Shown: positions 15,413-25,531 of the stretch, piece after piece
Layout of the letters: the number at the start of each line of letters is the position of its first letter
How positions within the stretch are numbered: the first letter of the stretch is position 1
Origin: Mesorhizobium loti
GTDB lineage: Bacteria > Pseudomonadota > Alphaproteobacteria > Rhizobiales > Rhizobiaceae
Direction of reading: 5' to 3'
DNA: 52,886 bases
Assembly (NCBI RefSeq): GCF_003148495.1
Contig: NZ_QGGH01000001.1
Coordinates: forward strand, 1 to 52,886
Translations under genes and position numbers: made by a program
Notes under the pieces: model-generated
What the model saw: the letters and a program-made list of their open reading frames with translations, nothing else
Databases searched by the model: none
What the model was told of the DNA's origin: nothing

Positions 15413-18004
15413 ATGACAATGCTTCTGGAACGGCAGACACAGCTGGAGCTACTGGACGGCCTGCTAGTGGAAGCGGCACGCGGCCGTGGCCGAGTGGCGG
15501 CGCTGGGGGGAGAGGCGGGTGCCGGCAAGACCTCGCTCGTAGAGGCCTTCATCGGCCGCGCGGCAGAAGGCACACGCATCTTGCGCAGCGCCTGCGAGGA
15601 TCTGTCGATACCCGATCCACTCGGGCCGCTCTATGATCTCGCCCGGGAGGCGCAATGGGCGCTGCCGCAAGCGATCGACCACCGGCAAGGACAAAGACTG
15701 CCGCTGTTTTCGGATGCGCTCGAGATCTTCGAGACCAAGACGCAGCCAAGCCTGCTGGTGATCGAGGATCTGCACTGGGCCGACGACGCGACGCTGGATT
15801 TCGTTCGCTTTCTCGGCCGGCGCATCGTCAACACCCACATCCTGCTTCTGGTGACGGCGCGCAACGACCGCAGCGAGGCACAGATGCGCGTGCGCCGCGC
15901 GCTGGGTGAAATCCCGGCGGGCAATGTCGCGCGCATCGACGTGCCGCTGCTCAGCGAGGCGGCGGTGCTGGCGCTGGCCGATGCGGTGGGCCGCGATGGT
16001 GACGCCATTTATAGGGCGACGGCCGGCAACGCATTTTTCGTCACCGAATTGTTGTGCGCCGAAAATGAAACGACACCGCCCGCCAGCGTGCGCGACGCCG
16101 TGCTGGCGCGGGCCGAGCGGCTGTCTGCCGGCGCCCGCTCGATGCTCGACGCAGTGTCGGTGTTTCCAAGGCGCGCCGATGCGTGGGCGTTGCAGGGCCT
16201 GTGCGGCGTCGCCAGCGCCGGGCAGCTGGCGGAATGCGTCTCCGCCGGCCTGCTGGACGATATGGGCGACGGCTATGCCTTCCGCCATGAGATCGCCCGC
16301 CGCGCGGTGGAAATGATGCTGACGACGAGCCACAGGCGGCAATTCAACCAGCGCGCGTTGGCCGCGCTGCTCGAAAACAGCGATGTCTCCGCGGGTCGCC
16401 TGGTGCATCATGCGGTGGAGGCGCACAATCTGGAAGCCGTGCGCGAACTCGCACCGCTTGCCGCGCGCGAAGCATCCCGCGTCGGCGCGCATCGCGACGC
16501 CGCCGGCTACTATGAGGTCGCCCTGCGGCATGCCGACAGCCTGCCGGCGGTGGACCGCGCCATGCTCTACGAGAAATATGCCTTCGAATGCCATCTCATT
16601 GGCCAGATCGAAGAGGCCATCGAGGCGCAGGGCCATGCGCGCCTCCTGCATCAGGCTCAAGGCAACAGGGCGAAGGAAGGCGACAGCCTCAGATGGCTGT
16701 CGCGCTTTGCCTATCTGATGGGCGACCGCAAGGCCGCCGACGTCTTCGGCGAGCAGGCGGTGGCACTGCTGGAAACCGTGCCGGCCGGCGCCGAACTCGC
16801 CATGGCCTACTCCAACCTCTCGCAACTGGCGATGCTGGCCGAGAGGCTGGACGAGGCCTTGCTGCTTGGCGAAAAGGCAGTCGGCCTTGCCGAGCGCATG
16901 AACCGGCCCGACATCGTCTGCCACGCGCTCAACAATCTCGGCAGCGCCGGGCAGTGGCTGGATCCGGCGGCAGGGCGACTGCACCTTGCCCGCAGCCTGG
17001 AGATCGCACTCGAGCAGAATTTTCAGGAACATGCGGCGCGCGCCTTCACCAACAGCGCCTGCAGCGAGATGAACCAGCTTGGCTTCGACGCGGCGCAGTC
17101 CTTCCTCGATCGCGGCATCAACTATTGCGTTGAAAACGATCTCGTCACGTGGCGTGACTATATGCGCGGCGTGCTGGCGCAGCTGCAGCTGCGCCAGGGG
17201 CAATGGGAAGAGGCCGCTACCGAGGCGCTCGATGTGCTGTCCAACGACCATGCGACCATGCTGGTCCGCTATCCCGCGCTGATTGCGCTGGCGAAACTCC
17301 GGATACGGCGTGGCGATCCTTCAGCAGAACCGCTTTTCCAGGAAATGAAACAGTTCCTGGAAAGAGGAATGGAGCTGCAGCGGCTGGCGCCCTATGCGGC
17401 TGTCATGGCCGAGCAGGCATGGCTCGGGCAAGGCGACGGGCAAGAGGCGCTACGGCTGATCGATCTTGCCGAGAGCCTGTCGCCGACACGGGCGGTTTTC
17501 AGCGAACTGGCGACATGGCGCCAGAAGCTGGCTCCGGATGCCGACCCCGGCGAAACATCAGGCATGGCAGCGCCCTACCGGCTGCTTCTGGCCGGAGACT
17601 GGCGGGCGGCGGCGGCACTTTGGGCGGATCTCAACGCACCCTATGAACGCGGGCTTGCACTCGCCCAGGGTGACGAGGAAGCGCAGCGTTCGGCGCTGGA
17701 GATTTTCGAAAACCTTGGCGCCAGACCGGTGGCCCAGCGTGTGCGCGAAACGATGCGGCGCAACGGCGTCAACATCGCCCGGGGGCCGCGCCGCACGACG
17801 CGCGAAAATCAGGCCGGCCTGACCCAGCGCCAGATGGAAGTGCTGCAGCTGATCGAACGCGGCTTTTCCAACAAGCGGATCGCCGAGCAGCTGACCATTT
17901 CGCCGAAGACCGTCGATCACCATGTCTCGGCGGTGCTGGGCAAGCTGGAGGCCGTTTCGCGCGGTGAAGCCACTGCGGCGGCACGCGATTCAGGGCTGCT
18001 GTAG
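15413..18004 (+). CDS. Large AAA-ATPase LuxR-family transcriptional regulator
   Basis: An 863-residue regulator of the MalT/LAL-like class. The N-terminal ATPase has Walker A GGEAGAGKTS at residues 32-41 and Walker B LLVIEDLHWADD near 118. The middle (about 340-720) is made of helical TPR-like repeats such as EEAIEAQGHARLLHQAQG and LDEALLLGEKAVGLAERM. The C-terminus carries a LuxR helix-turn-helix, LTQRQMEVLQLIERGFSNKRIAEQLTISPKTVDHHVSAVL, in about the last 60 residues. Start ATG 15413 has GCGAGAGA upstream; ATG 15419 is also possible. It is divergent from DUF4242 and monocistronic. The inducing ligand is unknown. Confidence 0.9.
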   Translation: MTMLLERQTQLELLDGLLVEAARGRGRVAALGGEAGAGKTSLVEAFIGRAAEGTRILRSACEDLSIPDPLGPLYDLAREAQWALPQAIDHRQGQRLPLFSDALEIFETKTQPSLLVIEDLHWADDATLDFVRFLGRRIVNTHILLLVTARNDRSEAQMRVRRALGEIPAGNVARIDVPLLSEAAVLALADAVGRDGDAIYRATAGNAFFVTELLCAENETTPPASVRDAVLARAERLSAGARSMLDAVSVFPRRADAWALQGLCGVASAGQLAECVSAGLLDDMGDGYAFRHEIARRAVEMMLTTSHRRQFNQRALAALLENSDVSAGRLVHHAVEAHNLEAVRELAPLAAREASRVGAHRDAAGYYEVALRHADSLPAVDRAMLYEKYAFECHLIGQIEEAIEAQGHARLLHQAQGNRAKEGDSLRWLSRFAYLMGDRKAADVFGEQAVALLETVPAGAELAMAYSNLSQLAMLAERLDEALLLGEKAVGLAERMNRPDIVCHALNNLGSAGQWLDPAAGRLHLARSLEIALEQNFQEHAARAFTNSACSEMNQLGFDAAQSFLDRGINYCVENDLVTWRDYMRGVLAQLQLRQGQWEEAATEALDVLSNDHATMLVRYPALIALAKLRIRRGDPSAEPLFQEMKQFLERGMELQRLAPYAAVMAEQAWLGQGDGQEALRLIDLAESLSPTRAVFSELATWRQKLAPDADPGETSGMAAPYRLLLAGDWRAAAALWADLNAPYERGLALAQGDEEAQRSALEIFENLGARPVAQRVRETMRRNGVNIARGPRRTTRENQAGLTQRQMEVLQLIERGFSNKRIAEQLTISPKTVDHHVSAVLGKLEAVSRGEATAAARDSGLL

Positions 18005-18063
18005 GAAGTTTGTTCGGGAGGACGGGATCGAAGGTCGGCGATCCTTCGCGCTCCTCTGCCCTG

Positions 18064-18215
18064 CCTGGCATCTCCCCCTCGAGGGGAGATCGCCCTCTCC
18101 GAGGCTTTCGCCAATTGTCAAAGTTGAGGGTAGGGCGTCGCAACTGCCGATCTCCCCCCATGAGGGGGAGATGGCCGGCAGGCCAGAGGGGTGCTGTCCC
18201 GCCGACCTATCAAAT
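18064..18215. repeat. Double palindromic extragenic repeat
   Basis: Two related hairpins occur in the 213-bp gap after the LuxR gene: ATCTCCCCCTCGAGGGGAGAT (18070-18090) and ATCTCCCCC..GGGGGAGAT (18150-18172). The second is followed by GGCCGGCAGGCCAGAGGGG and GCTGTCCCGCCGACC. A shorter relative, CCCCTCCCCCCGCAAGGGGG, is at about 13839-13858. This looks like a dispersed repeat family. It lies where the LuxR and secA transcripts meet and could also terminate both. Confidence 0.6.
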
Positions 18216-18217
18216 GA

Positions 18218-20950
18218 TCAGGCGAACGCGCCGTGGCAGTGCTTGTACTTCTTGCCGGAGCCGCAGGGGCAGGCCTCGTTGCGGCCGACCTTGCCCCAGG
18301 TCGCCTGGTTGTTGGGGTCGCGGTCCTCGGGAGCGACGACGGCGGTTGTCTCCGGGCGGACCAGAAGGGCGGTCTCGCCGCCTTCGAAGTCATTCTCGCC
18401 GGTGGTGCCGTCGATATGGGTGCCGAACATGTCGGGCGCCTCGGGCGGCGGGGCTTCGGCGGCCTGGCGGACCAGCTCGACGCGCATCAGCTGCGCAGTG
18501 ACGGCCTGGCGCAGATTGCCCAGCATCGCCTGGAACAGCTCGAACGCCTCGCCCTTGTATTCCTGCAGCGGATCGCGCTGGGCGTAGCCGCGGAAGCCGA
18601 CGACCGAACGCAGATGGTCGAGATTGACGATGTGCTCACGCCACAGATGGTCGAGCGTCTGCAGCACCACCGAACGTTCGACATAGCTCATCACCTCGGG
18701 ACCAAAACGCTCGGAGCGCTCCTTGGCGGCGGCGTCGGCAGCCTGGGTGATGCGCTCGCGGATGTCGTCCTCTGCGATGCCCTCTTCCTTGGCCCAGTCT
18801 TCGATCGGCAGGTCGAGATTGAGGAATTCGGCGACCTCGGCCTTCAGGCCCGCGACATCCCACTGCTCAGCATAGGCATTTTCGGGAATGGCCTTGGCGA
18901 CGATCTCGTCGATGACGCCCTCGCGCATCTCGCCAATGGTTTCAGAAAGGCCTTCGCCATCCATCAGTTCGATGCGTTGCTCGAACACCACCTTGCGCTG
19001 GTCGTTGGAGACGTCGTCATATTTCAAAAGGTTCTTGCGGATGTCGAAGTTGCGCGCCTCGACCTTCTTCTGCGCCTTTTCCAGCGCCTTGTTGATCCAG
19101 GGATGGATGATCGCCTCGTCTTCCTTGAGGCCGAGCTTCTGCAGCATGCCGTCCATACGCTCGGAGCCGAAGATGCGCATCAGGTCATCCTGCAGCGACA
19201 GGAAGAATTTCGAACGGCCGGGGTCGCCCTGACGACCGGAACGGCCGCGCAGCTGGTTATCGATGCGGCGCGATTCGTGACGTTCAGTGGCCAGCACATA
19301 GAGGCCGCCGGCGGCCAGGGCCTTTTCCTTCAGCCGCTCGACGTCGGCATTGATCTCTTTTTCCCGCGCCTCGCGCTCGGGTCCGGCCGGCATGTCGCCG
19401 AGTTCATCTTCAATGCGCATCTCGGCATTGCCGCCGAGCTTGATGTCGGTGCCACGGCCGGCCATGTTGGTGGCAATGGTGATGGCGCCGGGCTTGCCGG
19501 CCTGGGCGACGATCGCCGCCTCGCGCTCGTGGTGGCGGGCGTTCAGCACCTCGAAATCCGTGAAGCCTTCCTTGCGCAGGCGATCGGCCAGCTGCTCGGA
19601 CTTTTCAATGGAGGTGGTGCCGACCAGCGTCGGCTGGCCCTTGGCGCTGGCTTCGCGGATCTCCCTGACGATCGCCTTGTATTTCTCCTCGACCGTCCGG
19701 TAGACCTCGTCGTCTTCGTCCTTGCGGATGACCGGCAGATTGGTCGGAATCTCGGTGACGTCGAGATTGTAGATGTTGCCGAACTCCTCGGCCTCGGTCA
19801 GCGCCGTGCCGGTCATGCCGGAAAGCTTCTTGTAGAGGCGGAAGTAGTTCTGGAAGGTGACGGAGGCGAGCGTCTGGTTCTCCGGCTGGATCGCCACATG
19901 CTCCTTGGCTTCGAGCGCCTGGTGCAGGCCTTCCGAATAGCGGCGGCCCGGCATCATGCGGCCGGTGAACTCGTCGATGATGACGATCTCGCCGTTGCGG
20001 ACGATGTAGTCCTTGTCCTTCTGGAACAGCCGGTGCGCCTTCAGCGCATTGTTGACATGGTGGACGATGGCGACGTTCTCGACGTCGTAGAGCGACTCGC
20101 CCTTGAGCAGGTCGGCGTCGCGCAAAAGGTTCTCGAGCTTCTCGGTGCCTTCCTCGGTGAAGATCGAGGTCTTCTGCTTCTCGTCGATCTCATAATCCTG
20201 CGGCTGCAGCTGGATGATGAAGGTGTCGATGGTGTTGTACATTTCCGAACGGTCTTCGAGCGGACCGGAAATGATCAGCGGCGTGCGCGCCTCGTCGACC
20301 AGGATGGAATCGACTTCGTCGACGATCGCGTAATTGTGACCGCGCTGCACCATCTGGTTGCGCTCATACTTCATGTTGTCGCGCAGATAGTCGAAGCCGA
20401 GCTCGTTGTTGGTGGCGTAGGTTACGTCGGACGCGTAAGCGACGCGGCGCTCCTCGTCGGACAGGCCGTGGACGATGACGCCGACCGAGAGGCCGAGGAA
20501 CTTGTAGACGCGGCCCATCCATTCGGAGTCGCGGGTGGCCAGATAGTCATTGACGGTGACGACGTGGACACCATTGCCGGCAAGCGCGTTGAGGTAGACC
20601 GGCAGCGTCGCGACCAGGGTCTTGCCCTCGCCGGTGCGCATCTCGGCAATGCCGCCATTGTGCAGCACCATGCCGCCGATCAGCTGGACATCGAAGGGGC
20701 GCATGCCGAGCACGCGGCGCGCTGCCTCGCGGGCAGTGGCGAAAGCTGGCACCAAAAGGTCATCGAGCGTGGCGCCGTTGGCGATGTCCTGGCGGAATTT
20801 CGCGGTGCGGCCGACCAACTCCTCGTCGGAGAGCGCCCGCATCTCGTTTTCCATGGCGTTGATCGCCTCGACACGAGGCCGGGTCGATTTGACCCGACGA
20901 TCGTTGGAGGAACCGAAAACCTTACGGGCGAGACCGCCGAGACTGACCAT
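18218..20950 (-). CDS. secA: Protein translocase subunit SecA
   Basis: A 910-residue ATPase motor that drives preproteins through SecYEG. Walker A is in [14 protein letters not shown] near residue 105 and Walker B/DEAD-like in [19 protein letters not shown] near 212. The second nucleotide-binding half has [19 protein letters not shown] near 505 and [19 protein letters not shown] near 585. The C-terminal zinc finger, [15 protein letters not shown], is intact, so SecB interaction is expected. Length is standard for alphaproteobacteria. It is divergent from a parvulin foldase across 248 bp, both serving export. Confidence 0.98.
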   Translation of the reverse strand: MVSLGGLARKVFGSSNDRRVKSTRPRVEAINAMENEMRALSDEELVGRTAKFRQDIANGATLDDLLVPAFATAREAARRVLGMRPFDVQLIGGMVLHNGGIAEMRTGEGKTLVATLPVYLNALAGNGVHVVTVNDYLATRDSEWMGRVYKFLGLSVGVIVHGLSDEERRVAYASDVTYATNNELGFDYLRDNMKYERNQMVQRGHNYAIVDEVDSILVDEARTPLIISGPLEDRSEMYNTIDTFIIQLQPQDYEIDEKQKTSIFTEEGTEKLENLLRDADLLKGESLYDVENVAIVHHVNNALKAHRLFQKDKDYIVRNGEIVIIDEFTGRMMPGRRYSEGLHQALEAKEHVAIQPENQTLASVTFQNYFRLYKKLSGMTGTALTEAEEFGNIYNLDVTEIPTNLPVIRKDEDDEVYRTVEEKYKAIVREIREASAKGQPTLVGTTSIEKSEQLADRLRKEGFTDFEVLNARHHEREAAIVAQAGKPGAITIATNMAGRGTDIKLGGNAEMRIEDELGDMPAGPEREAREKEINADVERLKEKALAAGGLYVLATERHESRRIDNQLRGRSGRQGDPGRSKFFLSLQDDLMRIFGSERMDGMLQKLGLKEDEAIIHPWINKALEKAQKKVEARNFDIRKNLLKYDDVSNDQRKVVFEQRIELMDGEGLSETIGEMREGVIDEIVAKAIPENAYAEQWDVAGLKAEVAEFLNLDLPIEDWAKEEGIAEDDIRERITQAADAAAKERSERFGPEVMSYVERSVVLQTLDHLWREHIVNLDHLRSVVGFRGYAQRDPLQEYKGEAFELFQAMLGNLRQAVTAQLMRVELVRQAAEAPPPEAPDMFGTHIDGTTGENDFEGGETALLVRPETTAVVAPEDRDPNNQATWGKVGRNEACPCGSGKKYKHCHGAFA

Positions 20951-21010
20951 CCAATGGTCCTTTCGATAGAATTCTCAATCTTGAGATGAGCGCCGGCCGG
21001 CCCCATCAAT

Positions 21011-21026
21011 TCCACGTGAACGTGGA
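21011..21026. promoter_or_regulatory. Palindrome in the secA / parvulin intergenic region
   Basis: TCCACGTGAACGTGGA is a perfect 7-bp inverted repeat with a 2-bp centre, 60 bp upstream of the secA start. Its compact shape suits a dimeric DNA-binding protein. No further operator copies were seen. Confidence 0.4.
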
Positions 21027-21198
21027 CAAACACAAAAAGCGCCCGGAAAACGGTTCTGGACGCAAAGTCGTTGGACAGATAAGAGGGGGCTCAACTGATG
21101 TCAACGCCGCGCTGGCCCTGCCGGTCGCGCCAAATTCCGCCACAATCTGGCTGATCTGGAAGCCACCCCCTCCTCACAATCCCCACCGGAGTCATCTT

Positions 21199-22116
21199 AT
21201 GTCCTTGTTGTTCCGCCGCGCGTCGCTCGCCAGCCTTGGCTTGGCCTTCGGCCTGTCGGCCCTTTCGCTGTCGCCGCTGATGGCGCAGCAAACCGCTCCC
21301 GCTCCGGCGGATGCAGCAGCACCGGCCGCGGCACCGGTCGATCCGAATACCGTGATCGCCACGGTCAACGGCCAGCCCTTGACCGAAGCCGACCTGGTGC
21401 TTGCCGAAGGGGAATTGTCGCAGCAGTTCGCGCAGTTGCCGCCCGAGCAGCGCCGCGCCGCGGCCCTTTCGGCTGCCATCGAGATCCGCGTCATGGCCGC
21501 TCAGGCGGTCACGACCGGCCTCGACAAGGATCCCGATTTCCAGCGCCGTATGGCCTTCCTGCAGCAGCGCGCGCTGCATGGCGAGATGGTTGAGAAGGGT
21601 GTTGTCGACAAGGTCACCGACGCCGAGGTTCGCGCCCGCTACGACCAGGAAATCGCCAACACGCCGCCCACCAACGAGCTGCACGCCCGTCACATCCTCG
21701 TGAAGACGAAGGAAGAGGCCGAGGCGATCATCAAGCAACTCGACGGCGGCGCCGACTTCCAGAAGCTCGCCAACGAGCACACCAGCGATCCGTCAGGCAA
21801 GACCAGCGGCGGCGATCTCGGCTGGTTCGGACCTGGCCAGATGGTGCCGGAGTTCGACAAGGCGGCCTCCGCGCTCGAGGTCGGCAAATACACCGAGCAG
21901 CCGGTGCAGACGCAGTTCGGCTGGCATGTCATCAAGCTCGAGGACAAGCGCACCAAGCAGCCGCCGGCTTTTGACGACGTCAAGGACCAGGCCAAGCAGG
22001 CGGTCATCCGCGACAAGTACTTCGCGCTGGTCAAGTCGCTGCGCGGCGGCGCCAAGGTCGAGATCCCCGACGCGAACCTGAAGAAGGCGGTCGATACGCT
22101 GGAAAGCGCCAAGTAG
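21199..22116 (+). CDS. Periplasmic parvulin-type peptidyl-prolyl isomerase
   Basis: A 305-residue exported foldase of the PpiC/SurA/PrsA type. A signal peptide (RRASLASLGLAFGLSALSL, cleavage near LMA-QQ at 29-30) is followed by an Ala/Pro linker and an N-terminal SurA-like helical region. The parvulin domain occupies about residues 160-250, with ELHARHILVKT, GGDLGWFGPGQMVPEF and TQFGWHVIKLED as the usual three blocks. It helps outer-membrane and periplasmic proteins fold after SecA-driven export, in keeping with divergent secA. The start at 21199 has ACCGGAG before it. A terminator follows directly. Confidence 0.93.
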   Translation: MSLLFRRASLASLGLAFGLSALSLSPLMAQQTAPAPADAAAPAAAPVDPNTVIATVNGQPLTEADLVLAEGELSQQFAQLPPEQRRAAALSAAIEIRVMAAQAVTTGLDKDPDFQRRMAFLQQRALHGEMVEKGVVDKVTDAEVRARYDQEIANTPPTNELHARHILVKTKEEAEAIIKQLDGGADFQKLANEHTSDPSGKTSGGDLGWFGPGQMVPEFDKAASALEVGKYTEQPVQTQFGWHVIKLEDKRTKQPPAFDDVKDQAKQAVIRDKYFALVKSLRGGAKVEIPDANLKKAVDTLESAK

Positions 22117-22139
22117 GCCTGAAAGAATTTTTTGAAAGG

Positions 22140-22171
22140 GGCGCGGCAGCCAAGGGTTGCCGTGCCTTTTT
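22140..22171 (+). terminator. Rho-independent terminator after the parvulin gene
   Basis: GGCGCGGCAGCC (22140-22151) pairs with GGTTGCCGTGCC (22155-22166) through 12 pairs including two G-T wobbles, with a 3-nt loop, then TTTTT (22167-22171). It lies 24 bp after the stop codon. Confidence 0.85.
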
Positions 22172-22192
22172 GTCGACCCAGGTCGGCGCTTT

Positions 22193-22792
22193 CTACCTTC
22201 CGGGCACCGCTATGCCGCGCATCACGTAGTGGACGGCCTTGCGTATCGTCGCTTCGTCCTCGTCGAGCCGGTTGGTCAACAGATGCTTCCAGGCGAAGGA
22301 GGCGATCAGGTCGGCGACCAGCGCTGCATCGATATCGGCGCCGATTTCGCCCCTTGCCCTGGCGCGTTCGACCATCTGGCCGGTATGGGAGCGTCGACCC
22401 AGCGCATAGTCGGCAAGGGCCGCGGACGCCGCATCATCCGACTGCGCCTCGGCGATCAGCGACCTGAACACGCTGCCCGACGATGTCTCGCGCCAGTGCG
22501 CGAACAGGTTATTCAGGAAGCCGACGAGATCCTCCTCCAGTCGCCCGGTATCGGGAACATCGACGCGTTTCTGGCGCTGGTAGACTTCGAGCAGCAATGC
22601 CGCCTTGCTCGGCCACCAGCGATAGATGGTGGGTTTGCCGGCGCGGGCCCGCCGCGCCACCGCCTCGATCGAGAAGCCGGCATAACCGGCCTCGACCAGC
22701 ACAGCCTCGGCTGCTTCGAGAATGGCATCGGCGCTGGCGGGATTGCGCCGCGCACCGATCGATTTGCGCGCCGGATCGGCGTCCTCGGCCAT
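22193..22792 (-). CDS. TetR family transcriptional regulator
   Basis: A 199-residue one-domain regulator with the TetR helix-turn-helix at about residues 18-65: AILEAAEAVLVEAGYAG, FSIEAVARRARAGKPTIYRWWPSK. The C-terminal ligand domain resembles TetR_C_11/AcrR-like types with HWRETSSGSVFRSLIAEAQ. Start ATG at 22792 (MAEDADPARK) is preferred over 22825 because conserved sequence begins shortly after. Its target is unknown; it stands between the parvulin terminator and the caspase-like gene, 68 bp after the latter, with no divergent structural gene. Confidence 0.9.
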   Translation of the reverse strand: MAEDADPARKSIGARRNPASADAILEAAEAVLVEAGYAGFSIEAVARRARAGKPTIYRWWPSKAALLLEVYQRQKRVDVPDTGRLEEDLVGFLNNLFAHWRETSSGSVFRSLIAEAQSDDAASAALADYALGRRSHTGQMVERARARGEIGADIDAALVADLIASFAWKHLLTNRLDEDEATIRKAVHYVMRGIAVPGR

Positions 22793-22893
22793 TTCTGTCG
22801 TCCTCGCCAACAATTTCGCCGGCAATATAGGTGAGGTCGTGGTGAAACGAAACGGACCGTTTTTGACAGATCAAAGAATCCGGCAGATGGCGC

Positions 22894-24132
22894 TTATTGC
22901 ATCGCTTGCGATGTCTCGGATTCGATGCGCCAGCCACCGTCGGCCTTGACCAGGCCGAGCGTGACGCGCGCCTTGCCGGTCAGGCGTGCCGCCGACTTGT
23001 CCTTTGGAAGATAGTCGTAGTGCATCGCAAAGACGGCCTCGGCGCGATCCTCGCCATGCGGGGTGACCTCCAGGCTGCCGGGCTCGAGGCCAAGCGACCA
23101 GGAGGCCCACTGTGCGAACCAGTCGGCCTTGACCTTGGCGATGGCATCGGCGTCGTAGCGTGTGCCGAAAATGGTGGCGGACGGGCCGTAGAGCCGCTTG
23201 ACGGTCTCGCTCATCGCCTTGGTGTCCGGCGTCAGATAATCCTGGCGCAGGAATTTTTCGATCGATCCCTTGTCATCGCCCACCGAGCGCTCGAGCACGG
23301 CAACTTCGGTCGGAGGTGCCGGAGCGGCTGGCTTCCGCGGCTGGGCGGGTTGTCCGTCAGAGACGAATTCGAAACGCTCGAGCAGCGAGCCCTGCTCCCA
23401 GGGGCGCTGGGCCTCGCGGGTTTGCGAAACCACGTCGCGGCGCACCGCGATCATCATGTCGTTGATGCTCTGGCCAGGTTCGGCGATATGGCGCAGCAGG
23501 GCGGCGGCAAAAGGCGAGTTGCGCCCGCTTCCGTCCATGGCAACGGCACCAGGTGCTGTCGAGAAGGCGATGAAGGAGCCGCGCGTCGAATCGAACTGCG
23601 CCAGCCCGGCCAGCGCCGTCGCCGAGCGCATGGTGGCGGTGCGGCTGAGACTGCGGGCAAACGGATTGTTGCGGCAGGCATCGAGAAACACCAGGCTGAC
23701 CTTGGTCTGCTGTTCCATGATGTCGAGGACTTCGTCGATCGGCACGGCCTCGAGTTGCAGCTTGACCGGCACGTCCAACCTGGCGTCGACCGGCACGATG
23801 TAGTTGCGCCCGTCGACCTGCAAGCCGTGGCCGGCATAATAGAATAGCCCGACGCCGGCGCCTTCGAGCGCGTCGGAGAACTCGCCGATGCTGCGTTCGA
23901 GCTCACGTTTGCCGAGATCATTGCCTTCGATGACCTCGAAGCCGATGGAGCGCAGCTTGTCGGCGATGTCGAGCGCGTCGTTCACGGGATTGGCCAGCGT
24001 GCCGGCTTCCGCGTAAGTGCCGTTGCCAATGACAAGCGCTACGCGCCGTTGCGGCTGCGCATCCGCGCTCAGCAGCAAAAGTCCCAGAAATGCCCATGCG
24101 AGGATCGCAAGCCTGCCCATGGCCAAGATCAT
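22894..24132 (-). CDS. Exported caspase-like (peptidase C14) protein
   Basis: About 412 residues with a signal peptide (hydrophobic 9-22, ADA-QPQ) and a caspase/metacaspase p20-like domain from residue 29 to about 250. The catalytic dyad is His102 in FYYAGHG and Cys153 in FLDACRNNP, both intact. A short Pro/Ala linker (near 285) leads to a C-terminal domain of about 120 residues with [20 protein letters not shown] that resembles a NTF2/SnoaL-like fold; this is tentative. Start at 24132 (MILAMGR) or 24120 (MGR) cannot be decided. Similar proteins are frequent in rhizobia, with unknown function. Divergent from argJ across 157 bp. Confidence 0.85.
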   Translation of the reverse strand: MILAMGRLAILAWAFLGLLLLSADAQPQRRVALVIGNGTYAEAGTLANPVNDALDIADKLRSIGFEVIEGNDLGKRELERSIGEFSDALEGAGVGLFYYAGHGLQVDGRNYIVPVDARLDVPVKLQLEAVPIDEVLDIMEQQTKVSLVFLDACRNNPFARSLSRTATMRSATALAGLAQFDSTRGSFIAFSTAPGAVAMDGSGRNSPFAAALLRHIAEPGQSINDMMIAVRRDVVSQTREAQRPWEQGSLLERFEFVSDGQPAQPRKPAAPAPPTEVAVLERSVGDDKGSIEKFLRQDYLTPDTKAMSETVKRLYGPSATIFGTRYDADAIAKVKADWFAQWASWSLGLEPGSLEVTPHGEDRAEAVFAMHYDYLPKDKSAARLTGKARVTLGLVKADGGWRIESETSQAMQ

Positions 24133-24289
24133 AACGCCATCGGCCCGGGCGGCGCCAACAGATTTGAAATGCAAGCTTAATCCCGAGTGGGCTCCCGCCC
24201 CCGGCAAGAGCGACGAAAACGCCCTTGCGCCCGCGCGGCGTATCGGGCAAACCGGCCTTCCCTTGCGATTTTTCCCGCCCGAGGCCCCC

Positions 24290-25531
24290 ATGTCCACGAC
24301 GATTTCGCCGCTTGCGCCGAAGAAATACCCCAAGATGCCAGAAATCGAGGGGGTGCGCATCGCCACCGCCGAGGCGGGTATAAAGTACAAGAACCGCACC
24401 GATCTGCTGACTATGGTCTTCGATGAAGGCACCGCGGTCGCCGGTGTGTTCACGAAATCGAAATGTCCCTCGGCGCCGGTCGATTTCTGCCGCCAGAATC
24501 TCGGCGCCGGCAAGGCGCGGGTACTGGTCGTCAATTCCGGCAATGCCAACGCGTTCACCGGCAAGAAAGGTCGGGAATCCACGGCCCTGACGGGTGAGGC
24601 GGCGGCGAAGGCGGCCGGCTGCAAGGCAAGCGAGGTTTTCCTGGCCTCGACCGGCGTCATCGGCGAGCCGCTCGACACCAGCAAATTCAGCCATCTGCTC
24701 GCGGGGCTGGTCAGCAATGGCAAGCCAGGGCTGTGGACCGAAGCTGCAAAGGCGATCATGACCACGGATACCTATCCGAAAGTGGCGACAGCGACCGTCA
24801 AGCTCGGCGACACCGATGTCACCATCAACGGCATCTCCAAGGGCGCTGGCATGATCGCGCCCGACATGGCGACGATGCTGTCCTTCATCGCCACCGACGC
24901 GCCGATCGCCGCCCCTGTTCTGCAGGACCTGTTGTCGCGCGGCACGGCCAAGACCTTCAACGCGGTCACCGTCGACAGCGACACCTCGACCAGCGACACG
25001 CTGCTGATCTTCGCCACCGGCAAGGCCGCCAAGCGCGGCGCGCCCGAGATAACCGACCCCAAGGATGCCCGTCTCGGCGCGTTTCGCCGGGCACTCGGAA
25101 AGGTGCTGAAATCGCTGGCGCTGCAAGTGGTGCGCGACGGCGAGGGCGCCCGCAAGCAGGTCGAAGTCACCGTCACCGGCGCCAAATCGGCGCGGTCGGC
25201 CAAGCGCATCGCGCTGTCGATCGCCAATTCGCCGCTGGTCAAGACGGCGGTCGCCGGCGAGGATGCCAATTGGGGCCGCGTCGTCATGGCCGTCGGCAAG
25301 GCCGGCGAACCCGCCGATCGCGACCGGCTGTCGATCTGGTTCGGCGACAACAGGCTGGCGCATGAAGGCGAGCGCGACCCCGGCTACTCCGAGGCAGCGA
25401 CGTCGGCCTACATGAAGCGCGACGACATCCGCATCCGCGCCGATATCGGCATCGGCCGCGGCAAGGCGACGGTGTGGACCTGCGATCTCACCAAGGAATA
25501 TGTCGCCATCAATGGCGATTATCGGAGCTGA
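24290..25531 (+). CDS. argJ: Bifunctional ornithine acetyltransferase / N-acetylglutamate synthase
   Basis: A 413-residue enzyme of arginine synthesis that moves the acetyl group of N-acetylornithine to glutamate and may also use acetyl-CoA. The self-cleavage and nucleophile site is in [14 protein letters not shown], with cleavage between Ala194 and Thr195, giving alpha and beta chains. Other landmarks are [10 protein letters not shown] (82-91) and the terminal AINGDYRS. The ATG at 24290 fits family length. Its stop shares one base with the following GNAT start (TGATG), so argJ, GNAT and mutT form a coupled operon. Confidence 0.97.
   Translation: MSTTISPLAPKKYPKMPEIEGVRIATAEAGIKYKNRTDLLTMVFDEGTAVAGVFTKSKCPSAPVDFCRQNLGAGKARVLVVNSGNANAFTGKKGRESTALTGEAAAKAAGCKASEVFLASTGVIGEPLDTSKFSHLLAGLVSNGKPGLWTEAAKAIMTTDTYPKVATATVKLGDTDVTINGISKGAGMIAPDMATMLSFIATDAPIAAPVLQDLLSRGTAKTFNAVTVDSDTSTSDTLLIFATGKAAKRGAPEITDPKDARLGAFRRALGKVLKSLALQVVRDGEGARKQVEVTVTGAKSARSAKRIALSIANSPLVKTAVAGEDANWGRVVMAVGKAGEPADRDRLSIWFGDNRLAHEGERDPGYSEAATSAYMKRDDIRIRADIGIGRGKATVWTCDLTKEYVAINGDYRS

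Noticed and set aside
18233..20989. Open frame of 918 codons on the plus strand opposite secA
   Set aside because: Antisense shadow of a GC-rich gene; no family-like sequence and the opposite frame is an unmistakable SecA.
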